Assembly: GCA_016937695.1 (NCBI GenBank)
Contig: JAFGWC010000048.1
Coordinates: forward strand, 1 to 61,776
Direction of reading: 5' to 3'
DNA: 61,776 bases
Source of the DNA: Bacteroidales bacterium
GTDB lineage: Bacteria > Bacteroidota > Bacteroidia > Bacteroidales > NBLH01
A model generated the notes under the pieces. That model was not told the origin of the DNA and did not search any database. It worked only from the letters and a program-made list of their open reading frames with translations. Below, in pieces: positions 18,084-27,678 of this stretch. The translations under genes and the position numbers were made by a program. Every line of letters starts with the position of its first letter. Positions within the stretch are counted from its first letter, which is position 1.

Positions 18084-19661
18084 TTATTTAAAAGATTCTA
18101 CAATTTCTTTAGCAACTGTTTCTAAAGTATTAATTACTTCATCAGTCAATTTACCTTCAGATAAAGATTTCATAAGCTCTTTATGTTTTAACTCTAGATG
18201 TTCGATATATTGAATCTCGAATTCTTTAACTTTTTCAATAGGCACTTTAGACAATAAGCCTTTTGTTCCACAAAAAATAATAGCAATTTGCTGTTCAACT
18301 CTAAAAGGAGCATGCAAACCCTGTTTTAAAATCTCTACGTTTCTTGAACCTTTGTCAATTACAGCTTTTGTTGATGCATCTAAATCGGAACCAAATTTTG
18401 CAAATGCCTCTAATTCACGGAATTGTGCTTGATCTAATTTTAAAGTACCGGCAACTTTTTTCATTGCTTTAATTTGTGCATTTCCTCCAACACGTGATAC
18501 AGAAATACCAACATTAATAGCTGGTCTTACTCCTGAATTAAATAAATCTGATTCTAAGAAAATTTGACCATCAGTAATAGAAATAACATTTGTAGGAATA
18601 TATGCTGAAACATCTCCATCTTGAGTTTCAATAATTGGAAGAGCAGTTAATGAACCGCCTCCTTTTACAAGATGCCTAATAGACTCTGGAATATCATTCA
18701 TTTTTGAAGCAATATCATCAGAGTTGATGATTTTTGCAGCTCTTTCTAATAATCTTGAATGCAGATAAAAAACATCTCCCGGATAAGCCTCACGTCCTGG
18801 TGGACGGCGTAATAATAAAGAAACTTCTCTATATGAAACTGCTTGTTTTGATAAATCGTCATAAACGATTAAAGCAGGACGGCCTGTATCTCTAAAAAAT
18901 TCGCCTATTGCAGCTCCAGCAAAAGGGGCATAATATTGAAGTGCAGCAGGTTCTGAGGCACTAGCTGCAACAATAACAGTATAATCAGAAGCACCATGTT
19001 CTTCAAGTGTTTTTGCAATATTTGCTACCGTTGAGCCTTTTTGCCCAATTGCAACATAAATACAATATACAGGAACTCCTTTATCATAAAATTCTTTTTG
19101 ATTAATTATAGTATCTATTGCAATAGATGTTTTTCCGGTTTGCCTGTCGCCAATTATAAGCTCTCTTTGTCCTCTACCAATTGGAATCATAGCATCAACT
19201 GCTTTAATACCTGTCTGAAGAGGCTCATTTACAGGTTGTCTAAATATAACACCTGGTGCTTTTCTTTCTAATGGCATTTGGTATCTTTCGCCTTTAATTG
19301 GTCCTTTGCCATCAATTGGCTCACCAATAGTGTTTATTACACGACCTAATAATCCTTCACCAACTTCTATTGATGTAATATTATTTGTACGTTTAACAGT
19401 TTCGCCTTCTTTTATGCCTTCTGAAGGGCCTAACAATACTGCACCAACATTATCTTCTTCTAAGTTTAATACAATTCCTTTTGTGCCATTTTCAAACTCA
19501 ATTATTTCGTTTGCTTTTACTTTTGAAAGGCCATAAATTCGAGCAATACCATCACCTACTTGCAAAACAGTTCCAACTTCTTCAAGTTGAACTTCAGTAG
19601 TTATTCCTTCAAGTTGTTTTTTTAAAACTGCGGATACTTCTCCTGGTCTGATTCCTGCCAT
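18084..19661 (-). CDS. atpA: ATP synthase F1 alpha subunit
   Basis: A 525-aa protein with the Walker A motif [14 protein letters not shown], the alpha-specific stretch [21 protein letters not shown] (shortened here: [19 protein letters not shown]) and [19 protein letters not shown] with the arginine finger region. It is the non-catalytic nucleotide-binding subunit of F1. It lies between atpH and the ACBP gene in the minus-strand operon. Confidence 0.97.
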   Translation of the reverse strand: MAGIRPGEVSAVLKKQLEGITTEVQLEEVGTVLQVGDGIARIYGLSKVKANEIIEFENGTKGIVLNLEEDNVGAVLLGPSEGIKEGETVKRTNNITSIEVGEGLLGRVINTIGEPIDGKGPIKGERYQMPLERKAPGVIFRQPVNEPLQTGIKAVDAMIPIGRGQRELIIGDRQTGKTSIAIDTIINQKEFYDKGVPVYCIYVAIGQKGSTVANIAKTLEEHGASDYTVIVAASASEPAALQYYAPFAGAAIGEFFRDTGRPALIVYDDLSKQAVSYREVSLLLRRPPGREAYPGDVFYLHSRLLERAAKIINSDDIASKMNDIPESIRHLVKGGGSLTALPIIETQDGDVSAYIPTNVISITDGQIFLESDLFNSGVRPAINVGISVSRVGGNAQIKAMKKVAGTLKLDQAQFRELEAFAKFGSDLDASTKAVIDKGSRNVEILKQGLHAPFRVEQQIAIIFCGTKGLLSKVPIEKVKEFEIQYIEHLELKHKELMKSLSEGKLTDEVINTLETVAKEIVESFK

Positions 19662-19720
19662 TTTTTATATCATTTTACTTTTGATAATTCACACTATCTT
19701 ACTAATAATTAAACAGTTAC

Positions 19721-20260
19721 TTAATTATTTATAAATTCTCTTTTAATTCTTTCTAATTGATTAACAACACTAGCATCATATTGTTCATCATCTATTCTTA
19801 AAACAAAACCTCCAATTAGTTCTGCATCTGTTTTTTCAATCAACTCAACATCAGCCTTATACTGCTTTTCAATAATGTTTTTAATTTCTTGTTTCAGATT
19901 TTCATTAATCAACTCAACACTTGTTAATGTTACAGTTTTTATCCCCAATTTAGCTTTATAAAGATTAATATATTCAAAAGCCATATGTTTTAAATAATTC
20001 TCTCTTCTGTTTTTAGTAATTAGTTTTAAAAACTGTAAACTTAACGTGTTGATCTTTTTCGCAAAAATATTTTCAAAAATTTTAGTTTTTTCATAAAATG
20101 GCACAACAGGATTTTCGAGTAGTCGAACAAAATCATGTTCTGCTTCGCAAATTTCATGAATCAATTTCATATCGTCATACACTTTTGCAAGAACATTTTT
20201 TTCATCTGCAAGTATAAATAAAGCTTTTGAGTATCTTACGGCTATTGCGCTGTAATTCAT
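19721..20260 (-). CDS. atpH: ATP synthase F1 delta subunit
   Basis: A 179-aa protein of the OSCP/delta family. The N-terminal helical bundle begins IAVRYSKALFILADE, and the C-terminal signature is ELIGGFVLRIDDEQYDASVVNQL. It joins F1 to the peripheral stalk. It starts 14 nt after the atpF stop. Confidence 0.94.
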   Translation of the reverse strand: MNYSAIAVRYSKALFILADEKNVLAKVYDDMKLIHEICEAEHDFVRLLENPVVPFYEKTKIFENIFAKKINTLSLQFLKLITKNRRENYLKHMAFEYINLYKAKLGIKTVTLTSVELINENLKQEIKNIIEKQYKADVELIEKTDAELIGGFVLRIDDEQYDASVVNQLERIKREFINN

Positions 20261-20274
20261 TTGATTATATAATA

Positions 20275-20769
20275 TTAATTTAACTTAATATCTTTAATAT
20301 ATTTTTCCATTAAATCTTTTTGCTGCTCAGAACTTTTTAATTGTTGTTTCAATATTTTTTCAGCAATATCAATGGAAATTGTAGCTATATTTTGCTTCAT
20401 TTCATCTAATGCAGCAGTTTTTTCATTTTTAATTGCAAGTTTAGCTGCTTCAATCATTTTATTACCTTCCAGAACAGCTTTTTCCTTTGCTTCATCAATA
20501 ATTTTTTGCTTTATGTCTCTTGCTTCTTTTAAAAGTTCATTCCTTTCTTGTCTTGCTTCGGCAAGAATTTTATCATTATCTTCCTTAAGTTTAGACATTT
20601 CTTCTCTGGCCTTTTCGGCAGATAATAATGCATCTTCTATAGAATCTTCTCTTTCTTTTAATGAATTAAGTATTGGTTTCCAAGCAAATACTTTTAAAAT
20701 CACAAGAACTATTATAAAGACAAATACCATCCAAAACAGTAGTCCAAAATCAGGTATAACTAAGCCCAT
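20275..20769 (-). CDS. atpF: ATP synthase F0 b subunit
   Basis: A 164-aa protein with one N-terminal membrane helix (residues ~5-27, LLFWMVFVFIIVLVIL) and a long charged coiled coil starting WKPILNSLKEREDSIEDAL. That is the standard b-subunit layout; as a dimer it forms the peripheral stalk. It lies 80 nt after atpE, the gap holding a strong hairpin. Confidence 0.95.
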   Translation of the reverse strand: MGLVIPDFGLLFWMVFVFIIVLVILKVFAWKPILNSLKEREDSIEDALLSAEKAREEMSKLKEDNDKILAEARQERNELLKEARDIKQKIIDEAKEKAVLEGNKMIEAAKLAIKNEKTAALDEMKQNIATISIDIAEKILKQQLKSSEQQKDLMEKYIKDIKLN

Positions 20770-20801
20770 GATATTTTTTTTTATTTATTAAAAAATAATT
20801 T

Positions 20802-20840
20802 AACTCCCGCCTATTAACCAAACGTTAATAAACGAGAGTT
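20802..20840 (-). promoter_or_regulatory. mRNA hairpin between atpE and atpF
   Basis: On the minus (coding) strand an 8-bp stem (20833-20840 with 20802-20809) and a 7-bp inner stem (20824-20830 with 20812-20818) enclose a 5-nt loop. One pair is G-U on the minus strand but a mismatch on the plus strand, so the structure favours the sense transcript. Such a hairpin could act as a partial terminator or protect atpE mRNA, raising c-subunit output. Confidence 0.6.
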
Positions 20841-20849
20841 TTTTTTCTT

Positions 20850-21119
<270 letters not shown>

Positions 21120-21180
21120 TTAATGATTAAAAAACATTTTGACTTCCTTACAGAAATCAATAACTTAATTAAAATTTATT

Positions 21181-22281
21181 TTAATGATGTTCTTCTGTAG
21201 CCATACCAAAATATAGTGCCGAAAGCAGAGTAAATACGTATGCTTGTATAAACGCAACAAGCAACTCTAACATCATCATAAATATTGTAAATAAAACTGT
21301 TATTATAGAAATGCCGTAACCGGCAAAAATACTTTTCTCTCCAAAAATGAAAATTAAACTATAAAATCCTAATGCAATTATATGACCTGCTGTAATATTT
21401 GCAAACAAACGAACCATTAAAACAAAAGGCTTAGTAAACATTCCTAATATTTCAACAAATGGCATTAAAGGGATAGGAAATTTTAGCCACCATGGTACTC
21501 CTGGTGCATTAATTATATGTTTCCAATAATTTTTATTTGCAACAAAAGTTGTAATAATAAAAGTAAATACTGCTAAAACTAATGTAATAGATATATTCCC
21601 AGTTAAATTTGTACCACCAGGTAAAAATGGCACTAAACCCAAAAGATTATTCAATAAAATAAAAAAGAAAATAGAGAGTAAAAAGGGCATATATCTCTCC
21701 GGATTTTTTTGTATAGATGTTTTTGCAATATCATCTCGAACAAACATAATCAATGGTTCTAAAAAGGATTGTAGTCCTTTAGGTGCTTTGCCTTTATTTT
21801 TTTTGTATGCTTTTGCAACAGAAACAAAAATCAATATTAGTAAAAATGCACTAAAAAATAAAGCAAATGTATTTTTTGTAATTGAAATATCAATTGGTCT
21901 AACAACTGAACCATCAGCTAAGATTTCAACAATTTTACCTTTATATTCTGACTCTTGATTTGTTTCAATTTTGAATCCTTTAAATTCAACGTGTCCGTGA
22001 TGAAATTTAGAAGACATGAAAAAGTTTAAACCTTTTTCTTTGCTGTAAACTATAACAGGTAAGGGTAAACTTAAATGAAAATTACCAAATGTTGCAATAT
22101 GCCATTCATAAGCATCAGCAATATGATTAAAAATAAATGGCCCAGGTTGAAATTTCTCAGTTTCATGTTGAGTATTATCACCCTGATGCTGCGAATACAA
22201 TTTATTTGGTAAAATAAATAATAAAGCAAATAAAGTAAATATTAATGCTTTTCTTAAACTATGTAATTTTATTATCTTCAT
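21181..22281 (-). CDS. atpB: ATP synthase F0 a subunit with signal peptide and periplasmic N-terminus
   Basis: A 366-aa protein. The C-terminal ~230 residues are the usual a-subunit helices, with the essential Arg291 in FVLMVRLFANITAGH. The first ~30 residues look like a signal peptide (LIFTLFALLFILPNKLYSQ). About 100 extra periplasmic residues follow before the first conserved helix, a form usual in Bacteroidota and much longer than E. coli AtpB. It forms the ion half-channels. It lies 73 nt upstream of atpE. Confidence 0.95.
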   Translation of the reverse strand: MKIIKLHSLRKALIFTLFALLFILPNKLYSQHQGDNTQHETEKFQPGPFIFNHIADAYEWHIATFGNFHLSLPLPVIVYSKEKGLNFFMSSKFHHGHVEFKGFKIETNQESEYKGKIVEILADGSVVRPIDISITKNTFALFFSAFLLILIFVSVAKAYKKNKGKAPKGLQSFLEPLIMFVRDDIAKTSIQKNPERYMPFLLSIFFFILLNNLLGLVPFLPGGTNLTGNISITLVLAVFTFIITTFVANKNYWKHIINAPGVPWWLKFPIPLMPFVEILGMFTKPFVLMVRLFANITAGHIIALGFYSLIFIFGEKSIFAGYGISIITVLFTIFMMMLELLVAFIQAYVFTLLSALYFGMATEEHH

Positions 22282-22367
22282 TAAGATAAAATTTAACTAT
22301 GAGTTATAGATTTTTTTATTGCCTACAAAAATATAAAAATAATCAAGACTTTATAATAATGATATGC

Positions 22368-22745
22368 TTAATTCTCCTCTTTTAAATCATTTAATAAAGA
22401 AAAAGTTTCGAAAAATGTGTATAAAAGATACAAAATAAAGAAGGTAATTAAAAATATAACTGCATTTTCTTTATCTAGTAAAACATACAAAACAATAAAA
22501 ATTAAATAAAGAAATAATTTGGCTGTAGTGGAAGCCATAAAAAAGGTTGAAAATTTTGTAATTTTTTGATTTCCGGCTTTTGTTAGTATATAATGGACTG
22601 CAAAAGTGCTTGTAATAAAAAACAAAATAAGCCAAGGAAAAACATTTAAATAAAATTGTGGAATTACAAAAGAGAATAATAAAAAGAAAATAGTTGATAA
22701 AACTACCGTAAAAATAAGAAGTTTACTGAAATATTTTTTATTCAT
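22368..22745 (-). CDS. Small four-helix membrane protein in the atp operon (AtpI-like position)
   Basis: A 125-aa protein with four predicted membrane helices (about residues 8-28, 33-52, 68-88 and 92-113) and a charged C-terminus (NDLKEEN). It lies upstream of atpB, where AtpI-type assembly proteins are usually encoded. Sequence resemblance to AtpI could not be confirmed by eye. Its start overlaps the end of the preceding gene by 8 nt, suggesting translational coupling. A role in F0 assembly is inferred from position alone. Confidence 0.7.
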   Translation of the reverse strand: MNKKYFSKLLIFTVVLSTIFFLLFSFVIPQFYLNVFPWLILFFITSTFAVHYILTKAGNQKITKFSTFFMASTTAKLFLYLIFIVLYVLLDKENAVIFLITFFILYLLYTFFETFSLLNDLKEEN

Positions 22746-23064
22746 TACTCTTAATATTTATATTGATTAAAAAATAGCTCCAAAACACTCTGACACTACT
22801 TCTATTCATTCCCCAATCAATAATATTTAGAAATTTACATTTACTTTTCAGTTTGATATTTTTCATATCTTTGAAATTTACTGTAAATGTTTCGCCTAAA
22901 GTATTAAAATTTGCTCTTGTATTCGCTTTTAAAATTCCTGGTGTTTCTAAAACAAGCTTCCATTTTAATTTATCAAAAGCAATTAAAGACTTTTGATAAA
23001 ACTCTTCTTTTATTATATCAGAACTAACGATTAATTCAAAACTTGGAGGAAAACCAATTTTCAT
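22738..23064 (-). CDS. Small hypothetical protein in the atp operon
   Basis: A 108-aa soluble protein without signal peptide or membrane helix. Its central part alternates hydrophobic and polar residues as in a beta sheet (TFTVNFKDMKNIKLKSKCKF) and ends with an IDWGMN motif. Short DWG-N motifs of this kind recur in small uncharacterised Bacteroidota proteins, but no named family was recognised. It overlaps the next gene by 8 nt and follows atpZ by 2 nt, so all are translated from one mRNA. Confidence 0.65.
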   Translation of the reverse strand: MKIGFPPSFELIVSSDIIKEEFYQKSLIAFDKLKWKLVLETPGILKANTRANFNTLGETFTVNFKDMKNIKLKSKCKFLNIIDWGMNRSSVRVFWSYFLININIKSNE

Positions 23065-23066
23065 AA

Positions 23067-23315
23067 TTACTTTTTTAAAAAATCTTTAATCACCAACCAA
23101 AGTGCAGCAAATATACCTAACAAAGAAAAAGCTATTGTAAAAATCAAAATTTTAAAATTAAAAAGTTTATCCAATTCAAGTCCACCAAAGAACCCGATTA
23201 GGATTATTGCAATCATTTGAAAAGATAAACTTGAATATTTAATCCAATTATTTGATTTCTTGATTATCTTTTTTTTCTGGTCTTGAAAATGATGTTTGTA
23301 TTGTTTGTTTTCCAT
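23067..23315 (-). CDS. AtpZ/AtpI-family protein
   Basis: An 82-aa protein with a basic N-terminal tail (KKKIIKKSN) and two membrane helices (about 28-48 and 54-77), the second followed by KDFLKK. This is the AtpZ-type layout (G-GxxLD-, here GFFGGLELDKLF). AtpI/AtpZ proteins help assemble the c-ring or form an ion channel next to F0. The start overlaps the end of the bactofilin gene by 68 nt. There is no other Met before the first helix, so a start in this region is required. Confidence 0.78.
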   Translation of the reverse strand: MENKQYKHHFQDQKKKIIKKSNNWIKYSSLSFQMIAIILIGFFGGLELDKLFNFKILIFTIAFSLLGIFAALWLVIKDFLKK

Positions 23316-23685
23316 TCATTTTACATGTTCCTGAAAATACAGCTCCTGGCTCAATAGATAATTTTTGAGTTACCATATCACCTTCGACATTCGCAGAGGC
23401 TTTTAAAGAAAGAAGTTCTGAAACAACAACTTTTCCAATAATTTTTCCGGATACATCGCAATTACTACAAGCAATATCACCTTCAACATGTCCTGTTGGT
23501 CCAATAACTAGTTTGCCTTTAATATCAATATTTCCAGTAAGTTTTCCATCTATTCGTACATCGCCTGATGATTTTATTTCCCCTGTTATTTCAGTACCGT
23601 TAGCAAAAGAATTAATTGCATTTGATGATGGGTTTTCTTGATAATTAGCCATAGTTTCAATATTTTTTTTCTTACTAAATGCCAT
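23248..23685 (-). CDS. Bactofilin (polymer-forming cytoskeletal protein)
   Basis: A 145-aa protein with a short disordered N-terminus and the bactofilin beta-helix core from about residue 30: NGTEITGEIKSSGDVRIDGK, LTGNIDIKGKLVIGPTGHVEGDIACSNCDVSGKI (shown in parts: VIGPTGHVEGDIACS). Bactofilins polymerise into membrane-associated filaments that place cell-wall or envelope machinery. It is encoded between accC and atpZ, and its 3' end overlaps atpZ by 68 nt. Confidence 0.93.
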   Translation of the reverse strand: MAFSKKKNIETMANYQENPSSNAINSFANGTEITGEIKSSGDVRIDGKLTGNIDIKGKLVIGPTGHVEGDIACSNCDVSGKIIGKVVVSELLSLKASANVEGDMVTQKLSIEPGAVFSGTCKMNGKQTIQTSFSRPEKKDNQEIK

Positions 23686-23726
23686 TGTTTACTTTTAGAA
23701 TATATAAAATTTATAAATAATTTTCC

Positions 23727-25055
23727 CTAAAAATCTTCCATGAATTTTGTTGTATAATTTCCTTCAACAAAGCGCTTATCGTCCATAAGTTTAATATGAA
23801 AAGGAATAGTAGTTTTAATACCTTCAACAAATAATTCATTTAAAGCTCTTTTCATTTTGCTGATAGCTTCTTCTCTTGTTCTTGCAACGGTAATAAGTTT
23901 AGCTATCATAGAATCGTAATAAGGCGAAATTGTGTATCCAGCATATATATGAGTATCAACACGTACGCCATGCCCGCCAGGTGTATGTAAAGATGTTATT
24001 TTACCTGGCGAAGGTCTGAAGTTGTTATTATAATCTTCCGCATTAATTCTGCACTCAATTGCATGCATCTGAGGATAATAATTATTTCCTGAAATTTTAA
24101 TACCGGCTGCAACTTTAATTTGTTCTTTAATTAAATCAAAGTTAATAACTTCTTCAGTAATAGGATGTTCTACCTGAATTCGGGTATTCATTTCCATAAA
24201 ATAGAAATTTCGATGTTTATCTACCAGAAACTCAACGGTGCCAACTCCCTCATAATTAATTGATTTGGTCGCAAGGATAGCTGCTTGTCCCATTCTTTCT
24301 CTTAATTCGTCTGTCATAAAAGGAGATGGTGTTTCTTCAAGCAATTTTTGGTGTCTTCTTTGAATTGAGCAGTCTCTTTCAGAAAGATGACAGGCATTTC
24401 CAAACTGGTCTCCAACAATTTGAATTTCAATATGTCTAGGATCTTCTATATATTTTTCCAAATATAAAGCATCATTACCAAAAGCAGCACCTGATTCTTG
24501 TTTTGCAGCATCCCATTGGGTTTCAAATTTTTCTTCTTCCCAAACAATTCTCATACCTTTACCTCCACCTCCGGCAGTAGCTTTTAAAATAATAGGATAT
24601 CCAATTTCTCCAGCTATTTTTTTTCCATCAACGATATTATGAATTAAGCCGTCAGAACCCGGAATTGTTGGAACTCCTGAAGCTTTCATTGTATCCTTTG
24701 CATTGGATTTATCACCCATACGATCAATCATATCGGCAGAAGGTCCAATAAATTTTATATTATTTTCTTCGCAAATTTTAGAAAATTTTGAATTTTCAGA
24801 TAAAAATCCGTATCCGGGATGAATAGCATCTGCATTTGTTATTTCTGCAACAGATAAAATTGCCGGAATATTAAGGTATGAAGCTGAACTGGCAGGCGGG
24901 CCAACACAAACTGCTTCATCTGCAAATCTAACATGTAAACTATCTTTATCGGCAGTTGAATAAATTGCAACTGTTTTAATGCCCATTTCTTTACATGTTC
25001 TAATTATTCTTAAAGCTATTTCACCTCTGTTTGCTATCAGGATTTTTTTAAACAT
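23727..25055 (-). CDS. accC: Acetyl-CoA carboxylase, biotin carboxylase subunit
   Basis: A 442-aa ATP-grasp enzyme starting [20 protein letters not shown]. The nucleotide-binding glycine-rich loop is [14 protein letters not shown], and catalytic-region motifs are [15 protein letters not shown] and [13 protein letters not shown]. It carboxylates the biotin carried by AccB, the first step of malonyl-CoA synthesis. A lipoprotein gene separates it from accB. Confidence 0.96.
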   Translation of the reverse strand: MFKKILIANRGEIALRIIRTCKEMGIKTVAIYSTADKDSLHVRFADEAVCVGPPASSASYLNIPAILSVAEITNADAIHPGYGFLSENSKFSKICEENNIKFIGPSADMIDRMGDKSNAKDTMKASGVPTIPGSDGLIHNIVDGKKIAGEIGYPIILKATAGGGGKGMRIVWEEEKFETQWDAAKQESGAAFGNDALYLEKYIEDPRHIEIQIVGDQFGNACHLSERDCSIQRRHQKLLEETPSPFMTDELRERMGQAAILATKSINYEGVGTVEFLVDKHRNFYFMEMNTRIQVEHPITEEVINFDLIKEQIKVAAGIKISGNNYYPQMHAIECRINAEDYNNNFRPSPGKITSLHTPGGHGVRVDTHIYAGYTISPYYDSMIAKLITVARTREEAISKMKRALNELFVEGIKTTIPFHIKLMDDKRFVEGNYTTKFMEDF

Positions 25056-25081
25056 ATTTATATTTTAAATTTAAAACCTAA

Positions 25082-25582
25082 TTATTTTTCTCTTACGTAT
25101 TTAATTTCGTCTTTATTGTAAAAGAAACTAAGTTTCATATTTTTTTCAACAAATTTCTTTAATTCTTCAGATGAAGCAAATTTTTCATCTATATTATCAG
25201 TTAATTCATACAAAGTAAACTCATCTCCATTCATATCTATACGATGCAAATAGAAGTCTCCTTCACCGTCTTGTTGCATGTTCATAAATACGTAATCTTC
25301 AATTTTAGTGAAATGAGTTAAATATTTTGTTTGTTTGTATGTAGAATCATTTGACTGATATTCAAATTTCACGATATTGTATTTATAAGTATCTAATTCA
25401 GAAATTTGAAAATATTCAGGATTTTCCTTATCGGCTTCTGAATTTTTCACCCATTTGCCTATTATTGTTTTATCAATTTTTTGATTTGGAACATCAATAG
25501 GAACTTGAGATTGATATGGACAAGCTGTTAAAATAAAAATTACTGCAACAAAAAACGAGATTAAAAATGCGTTAGTTTTCAT
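25082..25582 (-). CDS. Predicted lipoprotein between accB and accC
   Basis: A 166-aa protein with a lipoprotein signal peptide (FFVAVIFILTAC, Cys21). The mature part starts with a proline-rich segment (PYQSQVPIDVPNQKID), then IIGKWVKN and several beta strands, a layout that resembles small lipocalin-like lipoproteins. Function is unknown. It lies between accB (27 nt) and accC (26 nt), which are usually adjacent, so it is almost certainly co-transcribed with them. Confidence 0.75.
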   Translation of the reverse strand: MKTNAFLISFFVAVIFILTACPYQSQVPIDVPNQKIDKTIIGKWVKNSEADKENPEYFQISELDTYKYNIVKFEYQSNDSTYKQTKYLTHFTKIEDYVFMNMQQDGEGDFYLHRIDMNGDEFTLYELTDNIDEKFASSEELKKFVEKNMKLSFFYNKDEIKYVREK

Positions 25583-25609
25583 AATTATAAGTTTTAAGTA
25601 GTAAAAAAA

Positions 25610-26128
25610 TTAGTTAGGATCTACAAGGAATAAAGGTTGATCAAACTCCACAGGTGTTGCGTCATCAACAAGTACTTTAACTATTTTCCCTGAAATTTCT
25701 GCTTCAATTTCATTAAATAATTTCATAGCTTCAATAATACACACAATTTTTCCAGGTTCTATTTCATCACCAACGCTTACATAAGTTGATTTGTCCGGAG
25801 ATGGTTTTCTATAGAAAGTACCAACCATTGGAGCCTTAATTTGTATATAATTATTACTTTCTTCCTTTTTTGTATCGGTTTCAGCAATATTAGTTGTATA
25901 AGGCGGTGTTGTTTGCATTGAAGGTGCCATGTGAATTGGAGGCATTGTTGCTAATTGTGCGCCCATTGGATATTGTTGAATAAGAGTTGTTTCAGTAAGA
26001 GCTTGAGCTGCTTTGCCTCTAGGCGGAGCTTTTACTGTAAGCTTTAAATTATCTGTTTCAATTTTCACTTCTGTTGCTCCAGATTTTGCAATTGTCTTTA
26101 TAAAATCTTGTAATTCTTTAAAGTCCAT
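25610..26128 (-). CDS. accB: Acetyl-CoA carboxylase, biotin carboxyl carrier protein
   Basis: A 172-aa protein. The N-terminal ~35 residues are the AccC-docking region (LQDFIKTIAKSGATEVKIE). A Pro/Thr/Met-rich linker follows (~45-90), then the biotinyl domain with the biotinylated Lys136 in IEAMKLFNEIEAE. It carries carboxybiotin between the carboxylase and the carboxyltransferase. The accA and accD genes are not in the window. Confidence 0.95.
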   Translation of the reverse strand: MDFKELQDFIKTIAKSGATEVKIETDNLKLTVKAPPRGKAAQALTETTLIQQYPMGAQLATMPPIHMAPSMQTTPPYTTNIAETDTKKEESNNYIQIKAPMVGTFYRKPSPDKSTYVSVGDEIEPGKIVCIIEAMKLFNEIEAEISGKIVKVLVDDATPVEFDQPLFLVDPN

Positions 26129-26186
26129 GATTTATTTATTAGAATTAATAATGCTTCGCAATGTAATGAATATTTTTTAATTTACA

Positions 26187-27188
26187 TTAAACTTTCGGGC
26201 TATAAGACCATTTAAGATACATAGCTCCCCAAGTAAATCCTGCTCCAAATGAGGCAATAATTAAATTGTCGCCCTTTTTAAGTTTGTTTTCCCATTCGTT
26301 AAGCAGCAAAGGTATTGTAGCGTCTGTTGTATTACCATATTTTTGGATATTAATCATAACCTTTTCTTTGTCCAATTCCATTCTTCTGGCTGTGGCGTCA
26401 ATAATTCTCAAATTTGCTTGATGAGGAACTAACCAATTTAAATCATTTGAATTTAAATTATTTCGTTTCATTATTTCAACTGCGACATCAGCCATATTTG
26501 ACACTGCAAATTTAAAAACTGCTTGACCTTCCTGATAAATAAAATGCTCTCTTGCATCAATTGTTTCGTGTGATGGTGGTTTTACAGAGCCTCCGGCTTT
26601 TTGATGTAAATGCTTTCTTCCTGAACCATCTACATAATTTTTAAAGTCGATTATGCCATTTTCGTCTTCAGTTGGTTCTAACAAAACAGCTCCTGCACCA
26701 TCGCCAAAAATAGGACATGTTGTTCTATCAGTGTAATCAACAATTGAAGACATTTTATCTGCACCAACAACTATAACTTTTTTATATTTTCCGGTTTCAA
26801 TAAATTGACTTGCTGTAGTTAATCCGTAAAGAAATCCTGAACAGCCAGCATTAATATCAAAACTAAATGCATTTTTTATCCCTGCTTTATCGCTGATAAT
26901 ATTTGCTGTTGCAGGAAATACCATGTCAGGTGTAACAGTAGTACAAATTAAAAGGTCTATTTCGTCTGGTGAAACGCCTGTTTTTTTCAATAAATTTTTA
27001 ACTGCTTCAACTCCTAAATCGGAAGTTCCTTTTCCCTCGCCTTTTAGTATATGTCTTTCTTTTATACCTATTCGAGTCATTATCCATTCATCTGTAGTAT
27101 CTACCATTGTAGATAGTTCTTCATTTGTAAGGATGTAATCCGGAACATAAGCTCCAACTCCTGTTATTGCTGCTTTTGTTTTTGACAT
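26187..27188 (-). CDS. fabH: 3-oxoacyl-ACP synthase III
   Basis: A 333-aa condensing enzyme with the Cys-His-Asn triad visible: Cys116 in [12 protein letters not shown], His in [12 protein letters not shown] and Asn in [12 protein letters not shown]. It starts fatty-acid chains from acetyl- or branched-CoA and malonyl-ACP. It is the first gene of a run to accB and accC. The gene order rpmF then fabH is common in bacteria, but the usual plsX between them is missing. Confidence 0.95.
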   Translation of the reverse strand: MSKTKAAITGVGAYVPDYILTNEELSTMVDTTDEWIMTRIGIKERHILKGEGKGTSDLGVEAVKNLLKKTGVSPDEIDLLICTTVTPDMVFPATANIISDKAGIKNAFSFDINAGCSGFLYGLTTASQFIETGKYKKVIVVGADKMSSIVDYTDRTTCPIFGDGAGAVLLEPTEDENGIIDFKNYVDGSGRKHLHQKAGGSVKPPSHETIDAREHFIYQEGQAVFKFAVSNMADVAVEIMKRNNLNSNDLNWLVPHQANLRIIDATARRMELDKEKVMINIQKYGNTTDATIPLLLNEWENKLKKGDNLIIASFGAGFTWGAMYLKWSYSPKV

Positions 27189-27211
27189 AATTTAAGTTTT
27201 ATTAAGTAATT

Positions 27212-27229
27212 AGTAATCGCGATATTACT
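27212..27229. promoter_or_regulatory. Inverted repeat upstream of fabH
   Basis: AGTAAT and ATTACT flank the self-complementary core ATCGCGAT, giving a near-perfect 18-bp palindrome 24 nt before the fabH start. It is a candidate operator for a fatty-acid regulator or part of a leader hairpin. No regulator is identified. Confidence 0.4.
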
Positions 27230-27390
27230 ATTAACTTTTTTTGTTCTATTATCAGCTTCCAGGAATTACACTTAACCGGTATTGAATAATATTTGTAAAA
27301 TTTGAATTTATTCTGAAATTGAATAGTTCAATATATTACATTTACAAAACCTACGTCTGGTTGATTATAAATACTGATATACAAACAATT

Positions 27391-27414
27391 ACCCCGAAAA
27401 ATTAATTACGGGGT
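27391..27414 (-). terminator. Hairpin after rpmF
   Basis: ACCCCG (27391-27396) pairs with CGGGGT (27409-27414). It lies about 45 nt past the rpmF stop on the minus strand, in the 269-nt gap before fabH. The following T-tract is poor, so termination is probably partial. Confidence 0.45.
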
Positions 27415-27457
27415 TTAAACATCTTTAATTTAAAAGTTGCCAAATTTAATTTTTCCA

Positions 27458-27643
27458 CTAAAGAGCTTCTTGTTTTTCTATTGCAAGTTTTCCTCTATAA
27501 TGACCACATTCTGGACATACTCTGTGATATTGATGAGTTGCACCACAATTAGTACACACTGCTAAAGTTTTTGCTGTTGCTTTGTAATGAGTTCTTCTTT
27601 TGTCTCTTCTTTGTTTTGAAATCTTTCTCTTTGGATGTGCCAT
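27458..27643 (-). CDS. rpmF: 50S ribosomal protein L32
   Basis: A 61-aa basic protein with the L32 N-terminus (MAHPKRKISKQRRDKRRTHY) and an intact zinc ribbon, CTNCG then CPECGHYRG, so this is the zinc-binding form. It follows the DUF177 gene by 35 nt, the usual pairing. Confidence 0.97.
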   Translation of the reverse strand: MAHPKRKISKQRRDKRRTHYKATAKTLAVCTNCGATHQYHRVCPECGHYRGKLAIEKQEAL

Positions 27644-27678
27644 TTTAATATTTATTATTCAGTTAAAAAAATAATTTT

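Noticed and set aside
20372-20791. 139-codon plus-strand ORF opposite atpF
   Set aside because: It is antisense to the coiled coil of atpF; its Ser/Ala/Phe-rich composition is the usual mirror of a Glu/Lys-rich gene.
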